DNA of 64,000 nt from assembly GCA_024734555.1 (NCBI GenBank), contig JANPWX010000130.1, forward strand, positions 624,663 to 688,662. Reading direction: 5' to 3'. This DNA comes from Trochalopteron elliotii (taxonomy: Eukaryota; Chordata; Aves; Passeriformes; Leiothrichidae). This document shows, piece after piece, positions 1-13,604 of this stretch. Position 1 is the stretch's first letter. Every line of letters begins with the position of its first letter. Position numbers and translations under genes: made by a program. A model generated the notes under the pieces. That model saw nothing but the letters and a program-made list of their open reading frames with translations. It did not search any database and was not told the DNA's origin.

Positions 1-540
1 CTCCCACCCGCGCCCTGAGCGCTGTCCCCCAGCGCGGCGGGTGCTCCTCTCCTCCCGCCGCCGGGAGCGCGACCACTGGCGGCCACCGCCGCCCCCCGCG
101 ATGCTCACCCGGCCTCTCCCGGCAGCTGTTGCTCCAGCGGTGTGCCTGCCCTGACGGCTCTCCGCTGCGTCCTCCTCTTGTCATGTGTGTTTTTAAAAAC
201 ATCTACGGTACATCTGCTCTACGTGCACTGCATCTGCTCGGAGCGGCGCTGCCCCAGCTGCCCTGGGCTCGCGTCGCGGCAGTGCCCGGCAGCATCCTCC
301 TTGTCCCCGCGGCCCCCCTTGTCCTCGCAGGCACCTCTGTCTCGCCATCCCGGAGATGGCTTTGCTGTCCTGGTCCTGCTTTGGGCTGAGGCGTGTGTTG
401 ACCCCCGTTGTGCGGCAGACCTTTCCATAGGTTGGGTGACCTCTCGCTGAGACCTCGTCTCGTCTCCGAGTCAGTCTGGCACTGCCACCACCTAACGACA
501 TGAGGATTGGTGTCACCTGCCTGTCTCATGGGGAGTCACG
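1..540. promoter_or_regulatory. CpG-rich patch at the window edge, probably the downstream part of the TMEM86A promoter island
   Basis: The first 120 bases are strongly C+G rich with many CpG dinucleotides, and CpG stays frequent to about position 540 before the sequence falls to ordinary AT-rich intron composition. In vertebrates this usually marks a promoter. The next + strand gene with coding exons is TMEM86A, whose short first coding exon is missing from the window, so I infer that this patch is the 3' edge of its promoter and exon 1 region. A non-coding first exon could lie inside it. The ATG at 101 and the frames at 129-450 show no recognisable protein and were not called as genes. Confidence 0.55.
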
Positions 541-3500
541 ATGCTTAATTAATGTAACCAGCAATAAGGTAACGACTCAGTGCTGTCCTGTCAGTAGGTG
601 ATGTGTGCAGCAGAACTCTTGGATTGATGGAACAAAGTAACGGAAGGAGCTGTGGCTTGTGCCAGCGATACGAGGAACTGCCCCTGCAGGTGGACGGGGT
701 CTATTTCAATGCTGAAAGAACTGCCAGAGCAGCAGAGAAGCTGCACTGTTAGACATGCAGCTTTGCATGTTCCCCTTTCTAGAAAGTGAAGGATTTGCTG
801 GAATACCCCAGCAGCCTTAACACATGCTGTAAGGATAACTGTTGATGGGAAAGTTTCCTGGTGCTTTGCTGCAGCACTGAACACCTACTGCTGTTGTCCT
901 GGTTCCCTGATGATCCATTCTCACCTTGTTTTGAAATACTTTGGTTAAGGGCCAGGCTGTTGCATACTCTCTGGCAGGTAGAGATCTTGTCCTGATCTTA
1001 ACTCACAAAGCTGGTGTTCAAAACTTTTAAATTGTTTTGCCAGTTCTGCACAGCAGGCTGTATTGTCTGATAGTTCAGATGAATTTTCCCCCAGTTATTA
1101 ACATGTACCTGGTAAGTTCATCAGCAGCATGGGGATGACTTTTATCTCTAGAGACAGAAGGAAGTAGCTTGGAAATTATAAAGTTATAATGCCAAACTTT
1201 TTTTTTTTGTGTGTGTCTTTTTCCAAAATAGTTAGAAAGGTTTGATATCTTTGTGCTTCTGTGCCATAAACTGAATTTGTCCTTCAGTAATGCTTTTGGT
1301 TATAGTGAATTGTGTATGTGTATCTTGGAAGTAAAAATCTTGTGTGGGACAGTACTGGAATGGCTCAGAAACTGACAGGATTTGTTTCACAGTTCGCAGA
1401 AGGCAGTACTTGGCTGTTGTGATAGTGCATCAGGGTGGTCTTGCAGAGTGTTATTTCAACCGAGCTTTGAAACAAATAACTAAAGCAGGAGTACGTGTTG
1501 GGAAGGGTGTACAGAGGTCAGACCGGAAGGCTTTAGGAAGGTAAACTGGGGAGGAAAATGAAAAAAACCTTATTTTCTCACTTGCCCTTTCGACATGTAA
1601 CAAGGCACATTTCTGCTCTGGCTGTATCCCTGGCACAAGAACAATTTACTTCTCCAAAGGCAGCTAATGCAGGTGTGAAGCTGTGGGGAGCTGGAGGGAT
1701 GATCAGGCTGGGAGCTGTGACCAGAGCTGTAGCTGTTTGCCATTGCTATGGAGGTGAGAGGGGAGGGCGACTGATCCTCCACACAGCTCACAGAAAAAAG
1801 AGCTGCAAGCCTTCAGTGTTCTGAGGAGCAATTTTTCGCACATCTCTGTCAGTGGCTGTCCGGTCGCTGTTGCTCTGAAGGAGGGCACTGTGCTGCTCCT
1901 TGCCAGCTGTCCCATGGCATCGGTGTCGTGTGGCAGCCTGTGCTGCCCAGGACTGTGGTGTGGCCCTTGCATAGCTGGGAGTGAGGGGCAGGATGGCTCT
2001 ACAGCTGGTGGGCTCCCTCCAGCAAGTCTCTTGCTGAAGGGAGGGGCAGTGTCTGGCCACAGCTGGGTGCTCACCTTGGGGTCCAGCCCTTATCTCTGTA
2101 CTGCACTGCCTTTGCTGCATGGATAGACCTCTTTGGAGCCAGCATGAGTATCGTTGTCATGGCATGATGGGGAGATTCTCTGGAGGGGGCAGCACCTGAG
2201 GCATAATCAAATTATCCAGAGGAATTGATTTGTCTGTAGTCTATGTCCTCTCCCAGCACACTGCAGCATCAGCCTCAATGGGGAGAACACTAGGAGAGCA
2301 CATCTGAGAGTGACAGAATTTTTCTTGCTGCTCTCAAAGTGATGCCCTTTGTACAGTACTGCAGCAGGTGGCCCTGGATGCATACACACAAGCTGCTCTC
2401 CTGCGTCTCCCCCCTCTTTCCTTCCTCAGGACACTCTTTTAACAAGAGTCAAAACCCACAAGCTCCAAGCCTGCAGTACAACCGATAGGGGGGCAGGAAC
2501 CATGGAAGGAGGCATGATCCATGGAGAGGATCAAGCTAGGGCTGCTTGTTTGTGCTGGCTGCCAGGTGTGCATCACTGCCTGGAGGGCTTGGAATGTGCC
2601 CAGTGCACATGGAGAGACCACAGCATTGTGCAGAGCTTGTCTCTGATGCTGCACAATTCATATGTGCTGAGCAGGGAGCATGGCCACAAATAAACAAGGC
2701 TGGTGCCAAAGTACCTTTTAACATATTGTGCCAGGTTCTCAGTTGGGATAAAGCTCTGGAGTCCTGCTGATGTTAGTCTAGACTTGCATGGTGCTGGGCT
2801 GTGGCAGGGAAGATGCATTTGTCTGCCATCCTGTTCCATCTGGTGAGCGATGCTCATTTTGGCTGGAAGTCACCTTGGAGGGAAGCTTTCACTGCTTACT
2901 TTGCTAGGCAAGCAGGAGCATCCTGCTTCAAAATTGTTATTCTTGATACTGCTCTGATTAAGTGTTGTTTTTTCTGCATAAAGCCATGTGGGCTGAGAGC
3001 CTGCAGTAGGAACACAGTATTGATAAATAGCATGTTTGCTTCATGGATATGTGGGGTTTAATTCCATTTTTGTTGAGTCATCACTGGTCCCACCTTAATA
3101 AAGGAGCACTCGTAAGTGATTTTTGTCCAGCTCCCCCCACACCCAACACTGTTGTCTAAGCAGTTTTTAGTGTGAGCTTGAGGGAGATAGCTCTTGCCCT
3201 AAGGACCTTTCTGCCCAGCAGGCACCATGATTGCAGGAGCCACAAGTGTTCAGAAGATGAGCCTGGAGACATGCAGTCATTCTGACATTTACATAACACT
3301 CCTTGCTCAAAGGGACCCTATTTTGTCCCTAAAGTTAGGACTAAACTTAGTGTAGGGCTTCATAGCACTTTGAGGAAAACAGGGCATGGGAAATACAGAT
3401 ATTAACTGGCTGAGGGTAGATCTCTTGGGGGGAAGTTGTAGATGATATTGGTGTATCTTTTAGAGCAAGATGAGCATTCCCTGAACACTTGACTTGTACT

Positions 3501-6500
3501 TAATCTAGCACAGCTGTATGTGTGGGAGACAGGTGAAACACTCTTTGGGACAGATTATTGCCCAGAATCCAGATTTTAACAATCCCCATCCCCTCCCTTT
3601 CGTCCTCTGGTGTATTTGCATCTTTAAACAGAGATAGCTGGGTTGGGAAAGGGTACATTGTTTTGGCTGCAGAAGGAAGTGGAGCCCTCAGCCCCCTCCC
3701 TTCTGGGTGGGAAGCAGCAGCACCCTCCTGAGAGCAGCCCTTGTCAGCCCTTGGGAAAGATGCAGGATGTCACTGGGACAGAGTATAAAAGTGACTCGCA
3801 AAATACCTGAAAGGTACAGTCTGGAAAGGTATTCACCAGCAAGAAATATGGAATGGGGCTGGAGGACTGGGTGGGTATCATTTGTGTTCCTGAAGAGCGG
3901 CCAAACCACGCTGATCCAGATGGGTATGGAAACCTGATGTAAACCATGTTGCTTAGAGACTCTGCACTATGGGCAATTGTAGCAGTTCTAGGTCTAAGCA
4001 TGGTTTTAAAGGTTTATTATTAAAAAGGGTGCTCCGTAATCCTCAAACTTCTGCTGAAAGCAAGAAAGCCGCATCACACTGGAACTATTTCAGCCTTTAC
4101 TTCTTAAAGGGAGGATGTATTGTTTCTGCATTAATGAGTGAAGTGTTAGCAACCATCTAAGTTAGAAGTAACTCTTCTGGTGAATTTTACTTGTTTTCTG
4201 CTTATATGCAACGTTGTTGCTTTCATTGTAATTTCCCCGTTACTTAAATGCATCATAAATTGGGATTTTATTTTGGAGGAGGCTTGTAGACATACACATT
4301 TATATAGTGCATAGACAGTTATGGAAATATGGCACTACTATGAATACCAAGCCAACGTGAATGAATGATAAAAAATATTTCTAAACATCTGAGCTCACTG
4401 AAGAAAGGGAGGGAATCATGATCTTAGCAAAGCTTAGCTGGATCTTAGTAACTTTTATGTCAGTCCCACCTTTTGGGAGAAGCCTAAAAACTTTGGTCCT
4501 ACTGAGCAAAGAGCCGTGCTGATTGATGCCAGCTGAAGCCCAGGCATAGTGTTACATGCCACGATTTATTTTTTCAGACTGAACTTGCGCATTCTTGCTG
4601 TGACATTGACATTCTTTGTTGTAGCTGTTGCTAGGGGAGGGTGGGCTAGTGGAGCCTGCAAAGTGCGGGCTTCTCTCATGCTCTCCCCAGTGCCAGGGAG
4701 GGAGCATTGAGCAGCAGTGCTGATCACTGCTGCAGGCAGTGCTGGGGACTAAAGGCTCCATTAACCCAAGTGTAGCACTCAAGGCACACGCCTCTGTCTT
4801 TCAAAGTGTGCTTTGAGCGTTAAGATTGTGGGTCTGGTTCAGAAGTCTGTACTTACACATAATTCTTCTGAAAGGACAGAGATGCATTTCTTCCATTCTC
4901 TTTTCCTGTCCAAGTATCTCTATCCAAAATACACTGCGTGCAGCAGAAGAGCCAAAGTTATCTTCTCTGTGGGTAACTTCATAGTGCTGAGGAAATAATA
5001 ACTCCAGTGAAATTAGACTCTTAGAAAAAGATGGCATCAGGAACCCATCTTCTGCTAGCATGTGGAAATTCTTGAACAGCAAAAAGATTGTCAGTTACAT
5101 AACTCCCTTCCCTCCTGGAGGCCCAAGTGGTTATTATATCACCACTTAATTTTTCTACTGTCCTTCATGTCACATAATGCCCAGCAGACTTGTCATTACA
5201 GTAGAGGTGTGGGTTTTGCTTTTCGCAACACAAAATGAGGGTGATGGCTATTCCTTCTTCTTGCCTGCTTGTGCCCTTCCTATATCCATTTCTTGTACTG
5301 CCATCATCTAAATAGCATTTCAGCTTGTGACAGGTTTCTGTGTGACAGATGTGTCAGTCTAGAGCATCCCTCCATATAATTCTGGATGTGAACAAGTATC
5401 CAGGTGACATGGCACAGAAAACTGTATCTAGGAGTTTACACGCAACCAGAGCTGAAAGGCAGTAGATGGCCTGGGGAAGAGCTTTCCTAAAGATTTCAGG
5501 TGTGCTGGTCTGGGAAGGATTTCAGACACCAGCAGAGCCCAGGGGCTCACACCACAGCCTCTGACTCAAGAGTTGCACAGATGTAGTTTCTCACTGAATA
5601 AATGCAACTTGTGTCTCTTCTTGCATTAAGTCAGTGTTGCAAGGCTGACTCTTGTATTAGTGAGGATGGTGGCTCTTTCAATTGACCTTGCTGCAATCCT
5701 ATGCAAATGCCTTGTTTCTAGCAGCAGGCTAGTCTTCTCCCAAGAACTAATTCCTCTAGATTACTGCAAGACATGTTCTTGCCAAAACTGAGAAAAGATG
5801 AGACAACCCTTATTACTGAATTGGCCTTGAGACTTTTGTGAAGTTTGAATGCATGGTAAAGTTTCATGTTTTGTTTCTCACCAGATACCAGCTTTGGAGG
5901 CAGATATGGCATCAGTTGGCATCAGGCATTAAATTTCCTGTTATGTATCAAAATGAGTGCCTTTCTGCTGGTTGCAAGTAGCCTCTAATTGAATCATTGC
6001 TTGAGACTGAGGGAAGTTTGACCTTAAGCCAGATGCTCATTTTTCAGCACATTCTAGGCACACCAGACAGATCCTCAGATTTACGTGTCTCACATGGCTT
6101 CAGCAGAACTGGACTGAGGCCATGGCTTGACTACTGTATCCCTGTGTGCCTGTGTCTGATTTTTTTAGGGTATGGATAGCAATGCTGACTTGTGCTCCAT
6201 TGCAGGAGGAACTAAGCAAGTTTTGTGGCTTTCCCTGCAACCCTGATACAAAACGAGTGTGATGACAAGGTTATCACTTAATTGATGTTTTAATTGAAGT
6301 TTCTACTTTGGTTGGTTGCATCTCTGGATTTGAACTCCTGCAGCTCATTGTGCATGTGGTTTGCATTTGATTATGCAGCCTGATTACAGCAGGGGTTTTG
6401 GAAGTAAAAGCCTTGGTGTATCAGTGTGATTCCTGGAAGTGTGTGGGTTAGTGTTTGTGCAGGTTAGTGTTTACACCTGCCACTCCACATCTGTTGACAC

Positions 6501-9500
6501 TGGCTGGGAAGATCCAATTTGTCTTCAGGTAAGTTGTCTGATACTGACTTATCCAGGTCACAGCATCTTGACACAAGAATAGATATTGGAAATAAAATCT
6601 GTGGGTCTGCTGCCATCCTTTGACCTTAACACCCTCCTGTGTCTTAAGCATATTGATCCCATGATAACATGAGGAGGGTTGCTGCTTTTTTGTAAGGTAT
6701 CAGAGCAGTGTCTCTCTAAATACACATCTTTATTTGGATTCATTGCTATTTTTCCCTTCTGATTTTCTTTAATATCAGTATTTCACAAGCTTTCAACCTG
6801 CAGGACATGATACAGAGGTAAAGCTTGTCATTTAGCTTCCTAATAGGCATAAGACAAGCTGAGCAGTCCCTCCTGGGCTTCCCAACACAGCCCTATTTAC
6901 TTTTGCTGGTATTATTGCAGCCCCTTGTGAGGATTCACACAGCAAAAGTCCCTTGTGCAGAGCTGCCAGCTTTCCCAGACTCTGGCAGCCACGTTCTCCT
7001 CCTGTTTCCTACTCCTCTGCCAAGTGTGCACCAATCTGTTGTGCAAGCCAGAAAGGTGAGCTGCCTTTTGAATGCCTGAGGTGGTTTCATCCTTGGCATG
7101 TCTGGCAATGGCTGGCAGGGCTGGTACAGTCATGTGCCACCTGCCTTCTGGGCTGCACTGCTGGCTCTTTAGCTGTTCCTGCAAAGGGCACCAGTGCCTG
7201 CAATGCCCTTTGTTTAGACCCACCTTATTCCCCACAGATTGTAGGTAAAATGACATTTCTCTGCTGAAGAGGTTGCTTCTGGATGGAAGGGTCGCCCTTC
7301 CCTCACAAATATCAATCCCTGATGGCAAAGCAGTATGGGGCAGTGTTGCCCTGATGCAAAAGCCTTTTGATTGTTACAGTCTTGAACTGGAGTTTCTCAC
7401 GCAGCTTCACAAAAACAATATGTATTTTTAGCATTTATCTATTGTTTACATTTTTCTGCTATGGGTGGAGAAATGTGATGGACGGTGATGTTCACCATCC
7501 AGGTCAGGAGGTGGCAACCTGTGTAGCCAATCTCTGGCTTTTTGTAAAAATGTATATATGGAGTCAGATTTATAGAATAAAAAACGTAGAAGCCTTCCCT
7601 TGACCTGCTGTGTGCCTGTGTCTGCCTCGTTCCTTGGGCTGTCCCTGCACCTGCCACAGGGCAGGGTAGAGCTTTGCCAAGTGCCCATTTTCCCTGAGTA
7701 CACATTCTTCTGTGCACCCCCGCTGCCACAGTGAAATGACAGTGTGGCTGGGGCCTCCAGCAAGCACATAAATGTTGCAGTGTGTTGTGGGGTGCAAATA
7801 ATGCTGGAGATGGGAGAGTGCAGGCAGAAGATGGATTTCAGCCCTGGGAACAAAGCATTCTCTATGTAGATCCCTCTCTGCTCTTACCTGGATATTCAGC
7901 CCGCCCTTGGTGCTGACAAGGAAAGAACTGACAGCTCTCCCTGGGGTATTTTTTGGGGGGTCTGCACCAGATACAGGAGAGAGGCTCCAGTTTTGCCACA
8001 CAGCTCTGGGGGCAGATGTCAGTGGGTGGCACTTGTCTGTAGCAATGGGCCTTGCAAGGGGGTGCTGCTTTTTGCTGTGGCTCTGTGCCTTGCTGCTTGC
8101 ACGTTGGGATTACCTAAAACTGCTTCTTCCTGGGTGACAGAAATCTGCACTCTCTTTCACAGAAGAGTGTGATATAAATAACGATGAGTCTCCTGAGAAC
8201 AAGTGCTTGTAGTCTGGAAGCCCTCCCCAGGATATGCTGTGGAGACTTTTCTGTAAGCAGCAGAAATTCTTTATCTGGATTCTCGTGTGACAGGCCAAAT
8301 AATTGCCCCTCCCCATGCTGAGAGGAATTGCCTGGGACAGGTACCAACTGTGCATTTCAGGCTGCTGGCTACCTGGCTCCTGAAATTCCCTGTGGCTTCA
8401 CAGGCTCCTCCTGATGTCCAGGGTAGCAGTAGGGGTATGGCCCCACCTGACCTCACTCAAGAGGAAGGGTACATGCCCTTGCTGTGACAGCGCTGCAGCT
8501 CTGATGGGCAAAATGAAAAGACAGACCCATTGTGGTTGAGGTTTTTAAGCATCTGCAAGGGGTTCTTTTGTCAGTGTTACAGCAAAGGAAATGTTGTTAG
8601 AGGCTTTCTTTCTGCTACACAAAAAAGAAGATCCAGAATCCCAGGAGGGAAAAGCAATCTTTGCTCTGAGATAAGATGCTTTCAGGCAAATACTATATTT
8701 TTTCTTTCATTTCTGAGAGCCATTGAACTACCCTGAAAGCACTAGTCTATGACAGCCCCTGCAGGCCTGAAGAGACTTTTGAATTCTTGACTAGTTTAAT
8801 ATTGTTAGTGCTTGACAGTGGCACATTATTGACCATACTCTCCAAAACTGTGGACAGCTATAGCATTGCTACAGATGTGGAGTCAGTCATTACTACCGTA
8901 GGTTAAGAAGAGGTTTTTAAAATAGCCCTGCTTGTTGTCCTGTGCCAGGCTGGTAGACAGGACAGATGATTGGTACTGGACAAAAGCAAAACCACTCCCC
9001 AAAAACAAACCCTAGCAAAAACATGTGCTGCCAGGCTGAGTCTTCAGGGTGAAATGTATTTGTCTGTTATTTTTTGTGAGTTAACATCTGCTAAAGAAAG
9101 GCTTCACCACCTTGAAGGCTTCCTTGCAGTCCCAGAAAGCCAAGGGCAGGTACCCCAGTGACTTTGTAAGGTATTTGTGGATGTGGCAGTACCTGACTCT
9201 TCGCCTGGCCTGATGGCAGTGGGTCCCAGAGACACAGTGGCATTGCTCATTAGCCAAGCTAACAGGATTTTGTCTTCTATTCAGTACAGGAGATAACTTC
9301 TATGGATACTGTAACTTCCTTAACTGCTGGAGGGAACACGGTGGTCCAGTGTCTCAAGATAGCTTTGGGCAATGTCACGGTTTAAAAGGCAGGAAATAGG
9401 AGTGGGCTCCTCTTGCAATATGTGGCACAAGCAGTGCCCTGATGCCATGGGGTGCCCCAGAACCTCCTCTATCTCCTTTAGGCTCCTAAGGGACTGTTCT

Positions 9501-9700
9501 CTCACAGTTCTAGAGCCTCCTATAAGGAGTCTTTTGAGGGCAAGACTCCAGTTTCCCATTTGTGACCTTTTTACATACCGGGTGTCTGCAGATGCATGTT
9601 TTTTTATCTCATGGGTGAAGCAGCAGAGAGCTGTGATGTCCTAGAGCTCCCAGGTCACAGTGGCTGCTGAGCCAGCCTGGCCTCGTCAGCAGCCCTGTGA
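541..9700 (+). other. Presumed TMEM86A intron 1, first part; no gene seen
   Basis: About 9 kb with moderate AT content, frequent stops in all frames and no exon that I can recognise. It has a run of T at 1199-1209 and scattered short T/G-rich tracts. The open frames here (for example 6912-7328 on the minus strand) are no longer than chance predicts and match no family I know. I infer that it is intronic because TMEM86A exon 2 at 16973 starts with an acceptor site and its exon 1 must lie further left. Confidence 0.5.
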
Positions 9701-10150
9701 GCGTGGTCAGTGTGACTGCTCAGCACCAGCGTGTTTTACATTCTTTTTCCTTACGCACCTGACGACAGGATGGGGCTGCTGTTTTCCTTACACTGCAGAA
9801 GCGGTGTCTGCAGTCTCGTGTCACTGCCACAGCACGAGGAGCGTCTGAACGGGTGCTGCTCCCCAGCTCTCCGGGCACAAACCAGCCCGTTTTTGACGCT
9901 CAGCTGCTGCTGCTCAGCTGTGTGGCCGGGCCGTGCCCCGCGGTGCCCGGGCGTGCTGCCTCGCTGCGGGGGCTCGGGCTGCCGTTCCACCTGGGAGAGG
10001 CTGGCACAGGCAAACATTGCCCCGCTGCCAGGCATCTGCAGGGAGCCTCGTGCTGCAAATTTCCTCCCTTCTCTCTGCATCTCAGGGGAAGTCGCTCATC
10101 GGGGAGCACCCTCGGTGCTGGCAGGTTTTCATCCCCTCTAGGGGTAAGCT
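9700..10150. promoter_or_regulatory. Internal CpG-rich patch, candidate alternative promoter or enhancer
   Basis: Roughly 400 bases with high C+G content and dense CpG, strongest at about 9880-9980, inside otherwise AT-rich DNA. Overlapping open frames on both strands (for example 9731-10141 plus and 9751-10080 minus) are a by-product of the composition. No protein family, transposon end or exon structure was recognised. Its position inside the presumed first intron of TMEM86A would suit an alternative first exon or a regulatory CpG island, but that is inference from composition only. Confidence 0.4.
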
Positions 10151-12344
10151 GCAGATTTGGTTGAGTGTTAATGTGACTGCAAGCTGGGTAACGTTTTGAC
10201 TTGGTGGTGAAAATAAGTTTTGTTGTGGTTCCTTTTCCTGCATTCGGCTGTGTCTGGAGCAGCCCAGCCATGCACATGGGCCCTTGTTAGATGCCAGTTT
10301 GATTGGTCTTCACCCACTGCCTGCTTCTCTGTGCCTCCACCAAAGGGTGACTTTTCTGGTGCCAAGAATTTGTGCAGCAGTATAGCTGAGCTCACCATCC
10401 AAGAACTGTGAGGGCCTGAGCCAATTTTTTAATTGCATTTTTCTGGCAAATAGCCATAGCTTGGTCTTAAGAAAAAGAAGCCAAGTATTTCTAGCTCTCA
10501 ACCCTGTGTTAGTCTGTTGTGGAGCAAAGCTTGGAAGTACAGCTGGACCTTACTTTGCTTAGCTGAGATGGAAAGAGAGTACCCAGACTGCTGGGGTAGA
10601 GGGAGTAATGATGGAGGCCAACAAATCAGCCCTATTTTGCAGGAATTTAAGAGACCTTGGGGGTGGAAGAGCTGCCTTGGACATTCATGTGTCTGAGCTG
10701 GGAGGATGGTCCTCTTGCAGGCTGGAAGTGTTCAGGCAGAGTCCTGTTACTTTTGGCTTGTGCTGAACAACAGAGGCTCCTGTCAGACAAATCCATGATT
10801 TTTTGACCCCTTGCAAACAGGTCTGACTGAACAGCTGAGCATGAGCTGAGTTTCACTGCATTACCCTTGTGGGAGAAACAGAGGCCCTGAGTTATGCTGG
10901 GGAGTTCCAGAAGCTGCCATAAAGACCTGACGAAACTCGTTGCGTGGCATAAGCATGATGACAGGATTATCAGCATGTGAATTCTCCCACATCCAAAACA
11001 TGTGCCATCTTCTGGGTGATTTATTTGCTATTTTACAAATCTGTTTTAGATGCAGCCTCTACAGTCTTGTCTCCATTTGGGGCGAGGAGGGTTTATCTAG
11101 AACCCTGAATTTCCTGCAGCATGTGGAGCCTGTTCAGGAGCCATCTGCCTTGGATGTTTGGTCCTTGGCATCTCCAACACAAACGTAAACCTTCCTGTTA
11201 ATTGCAAAGATATGTTGCACCAACACAGTATTTCAGGAAGGTTGATTGGCTGGTTCAGTAACTCTTCACCCCCTCCATAACAAACACCTATTTTCAGAAT
11301 TTTATTCAGAAGTAACTTGGGACATATACAAGTGAGTACCTTCCTTGAAAAATGGCAGTAGGCAATTGGTTGTCCCCCAGGAGCATGTTTGTTCCTGCAG
11401 GAGAGAAGAGCTGGAGAGCCTTGCAGAGAGCCACATATTCTGGGCAATGAGAAACAAGGGCCAGGGGCTTGCAGTGGCAGCAAACATGGCAACAAAGCCA
11501 AATAAATATTTATTGGCACACAACTAGGGGTGAGAGCTATTGTCACAGTAGGGCAGAAACAAGGCAGGATCCACAATGCTGGATGCCAAAAGCCACGAGG
11601 AGCAGCTCAGACACAAAATGGTACAAGGCTGATGGGAGGGCTGGGTGGAGGTCAACAGCCCAGCTTTTTTTGGCCAATGCACACAGTTGTGCTCAAGTGT
11701 TGCTCAGTGGAATAGCTGGGGTATTATTTTTATAGCACTTTTTCTGGAAAGCAGCACTTTGCAGCCCAGTGGGTGTGAGCCATATTCCCACAGCAGGTTG
11801 GCACTCAGCTGGTGTCTGTATACTCATTTTCATTGCAGGCTGATTTAGGGGGCTTTGCAGAGAGAAGAGCATAGTTGATACTCCACATTGTTTCCTGGGA
11901 CCAGTGCAAGGCTTAGGAACAGTGAACTCTGTCCAATTTGAGCATTTCAATGCAACAAGCTTCTGATGTTCTCCTGTACCTCAGGAGGAAGATGTCTCCC
12001 TCCCTGTGGCAGCTGGATTTGTTTTTCCACTTGTGATACAGGTACAGACCATCGGCTTCAAAGTGTTAAAGAAAATCAGGGCACTGTCTTATGAGTGTAG
12101 ATGTTCCTCTGTGGAGGGGGCTTATTCTGGAGTAGAGGAGCCAGGTGTAAATTTTTTTGGAGGGTTAGTGCTGTGCCTGCAGCAGTCAGAACAGACCACA
12201 TACAGCAGTGTTTCAAACTGGAGCAGAATGAGTGCAGACAAAACAAGAAGGGATCCTGTAAACCTATGAACACCTTGGGAGGTGGATATCCAAGCCCTGA
12301 GCCTGCAGAGAGCTGCATGTGCCAGTACCATGTTCTGTTTGAAG
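10151..12344 (+). other. Presumed TMEM86A intron 1, middle part; no gene seen
   Basis: Ordinary AT-moderate sequence without a recognisable exon, RNA gene or transposon. The 159-codon minus-strand frame at 11097-11576 has low-complexity, cysteine- and proline-rich composition and no family resemblance, so it is treated as chance. Confidence 0.5.
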
Positions 12345-12410
12345 ATCACAGAATCACAGAATGGTTGAGATTGGAAGGGACCTCTGGAGATTATCTGGCA
12401 CAAAGTCTTT
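12345..12410 (-). mobile_element. CR1 LINE 3'-end fragment
   Basis: On the plus strand the block begins with a repeated ATCACAGA and runs into GGTTGAGATTGGAAGGGACC. This is the reverse complement of the avian CR1 3' terminus (the 'ggtcccttccaac' tail with an 8-base terminal repeat). Only about 65 bases are recognisable, so it is a short 5'-truncated copy lying in the intron in antisense to TMEM86A. Confidence 0.75.
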
Positions 12411-12868
12411 TGGTGAGAGCCAAGACACAACTTCTTCCTAGTCTGCCCGAGTTTTGGAGGGTTCCATTGGTTGGATACAGATAATTTAATAAATAATACT
12501 TCTACTGCAATTCTACAAATGCAGAGATAGTGGCTTTACAGCAGTTTAAACTAATTTTTAAAGACTCTAAGTAACTTAGTTTCTCAACATAGCAGTTGAG
12601 AAAAAGCCCTATGAGAAAAGTTGAGAAAAATTATGCTCGATTTAGAAATTCAAATCTTGGAAATACTGCCTTGTTTTTGTATTCAAGATATTTTCTGTAC
12701 TGCATTTCAGCACAGAGTAAATTAGCAGTGGAAGGAGAAAAGATTTGGGAAGAAAAATGAAATACAATTTGTAACAAAATGGCAAAACCCAGCTTAAAGC
12801 CATGACAATCACAAACATTAGCAAAAAGGATCTTGTCACCTCTATCTGATGCCTTGGGAAGGCTGACC

Positions 12869-13309
12869 TGAAACAGAGACTGGACAAAGCTAGAGAATAC
12901 AGTAGGTGTTTATTGAAAGGCCTCCAGGATACACCTTGGGCAGGACAAGAGCCTGGCCAGGGCTACTATTTAAAGTCCAAGGTGGACTTTAAATGGTCAC
13001 AAAATGGACCACTGGTCACGAGGTCTCACACTTTTATAAGTTTTGGTCCATTTGCATATTAGGGTTTAGTTGTCCAATTACAGCCTCAGGTTGTGAGGTC
13101 TCATCCTTCTTGTTCCTCCCTTCATTCCAGTGTTGTTTGTGCTTTTGGGCCTGAAAGTTGTCCTTGGTCTTCAGCAGGAAAAGGATTTGTTTTGTCTACC
13201 TACCTACTCTGTGAAGAGAGTTTACTAGCACTTAATATGAGGCTCAGAACTACATCCCTAGGCAGCACAGAATCTGAAAAACATGAAAGCTAAAACTTAA
13301 GGCATCACA
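12869..13309 (-). mobile_element. Solo LTR of an endogenous retrovirus, minus orientation
   Basis: Read on the minus strand, the block starts TGTGATGCC (13309) and can end in TTTCA (12869), giving TG...CA ends about 441 bases apart. In order it has an octamer-like ATATGCAAA, a TATAAAA box near 13033-13040, an 11-bp perfect hairpin at 12968-12994, and an AATAAA signal at about 12910-12916. That is the U3, R, U5 order of a retroviral LTR, with the hairpin just upstream of the poly(A) signal. No flanking target-site duplication is clear, and the outer boundaries are my estimate. No retroviral coding sequence is attached. The family was not identified. Confidence 0.65.
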
Positions 13310-13604
13310 TCAAGTGCTTCCTTTTCCAGCCCTGTGGTGCAGCCCCATCTCACAATCTGTCTCTGAGACACAGGCACAAAGGACATGGGTGGTTTCATCC
13401 AATTTATCCACTCAGACCAGAAATAATGTTCCCCTGGCCTGTGGTACAGAAAGTCTCATAATGGATTATATGTTTGGCTTTCCTCAGTGTTGGTGTGTGT
13501 GTCTCTTTGGTCAGCCCAGTGTTCGGCTAGACCTCCCAGCAGCTCCGACACGCCACAACAGGACTGATTTGTGAGTCTGGGCTCAGCAGCCCCTGGACTT
13601 TCGC

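Noticed and set aside
1..450. ATG at 101 and frames at 129-450 in the edge CpG patch as a first exon of TMEM86A
   Set aside because: None encodes the short N-terminus expected before VKSEGPKL, and no in-phase GT donor supports a joint.
11097..11576. 159-codon minus-strand frame in the presumed TMEM86A intron
   Set aside because: Biased composition, no recognisable family and no exon signals.
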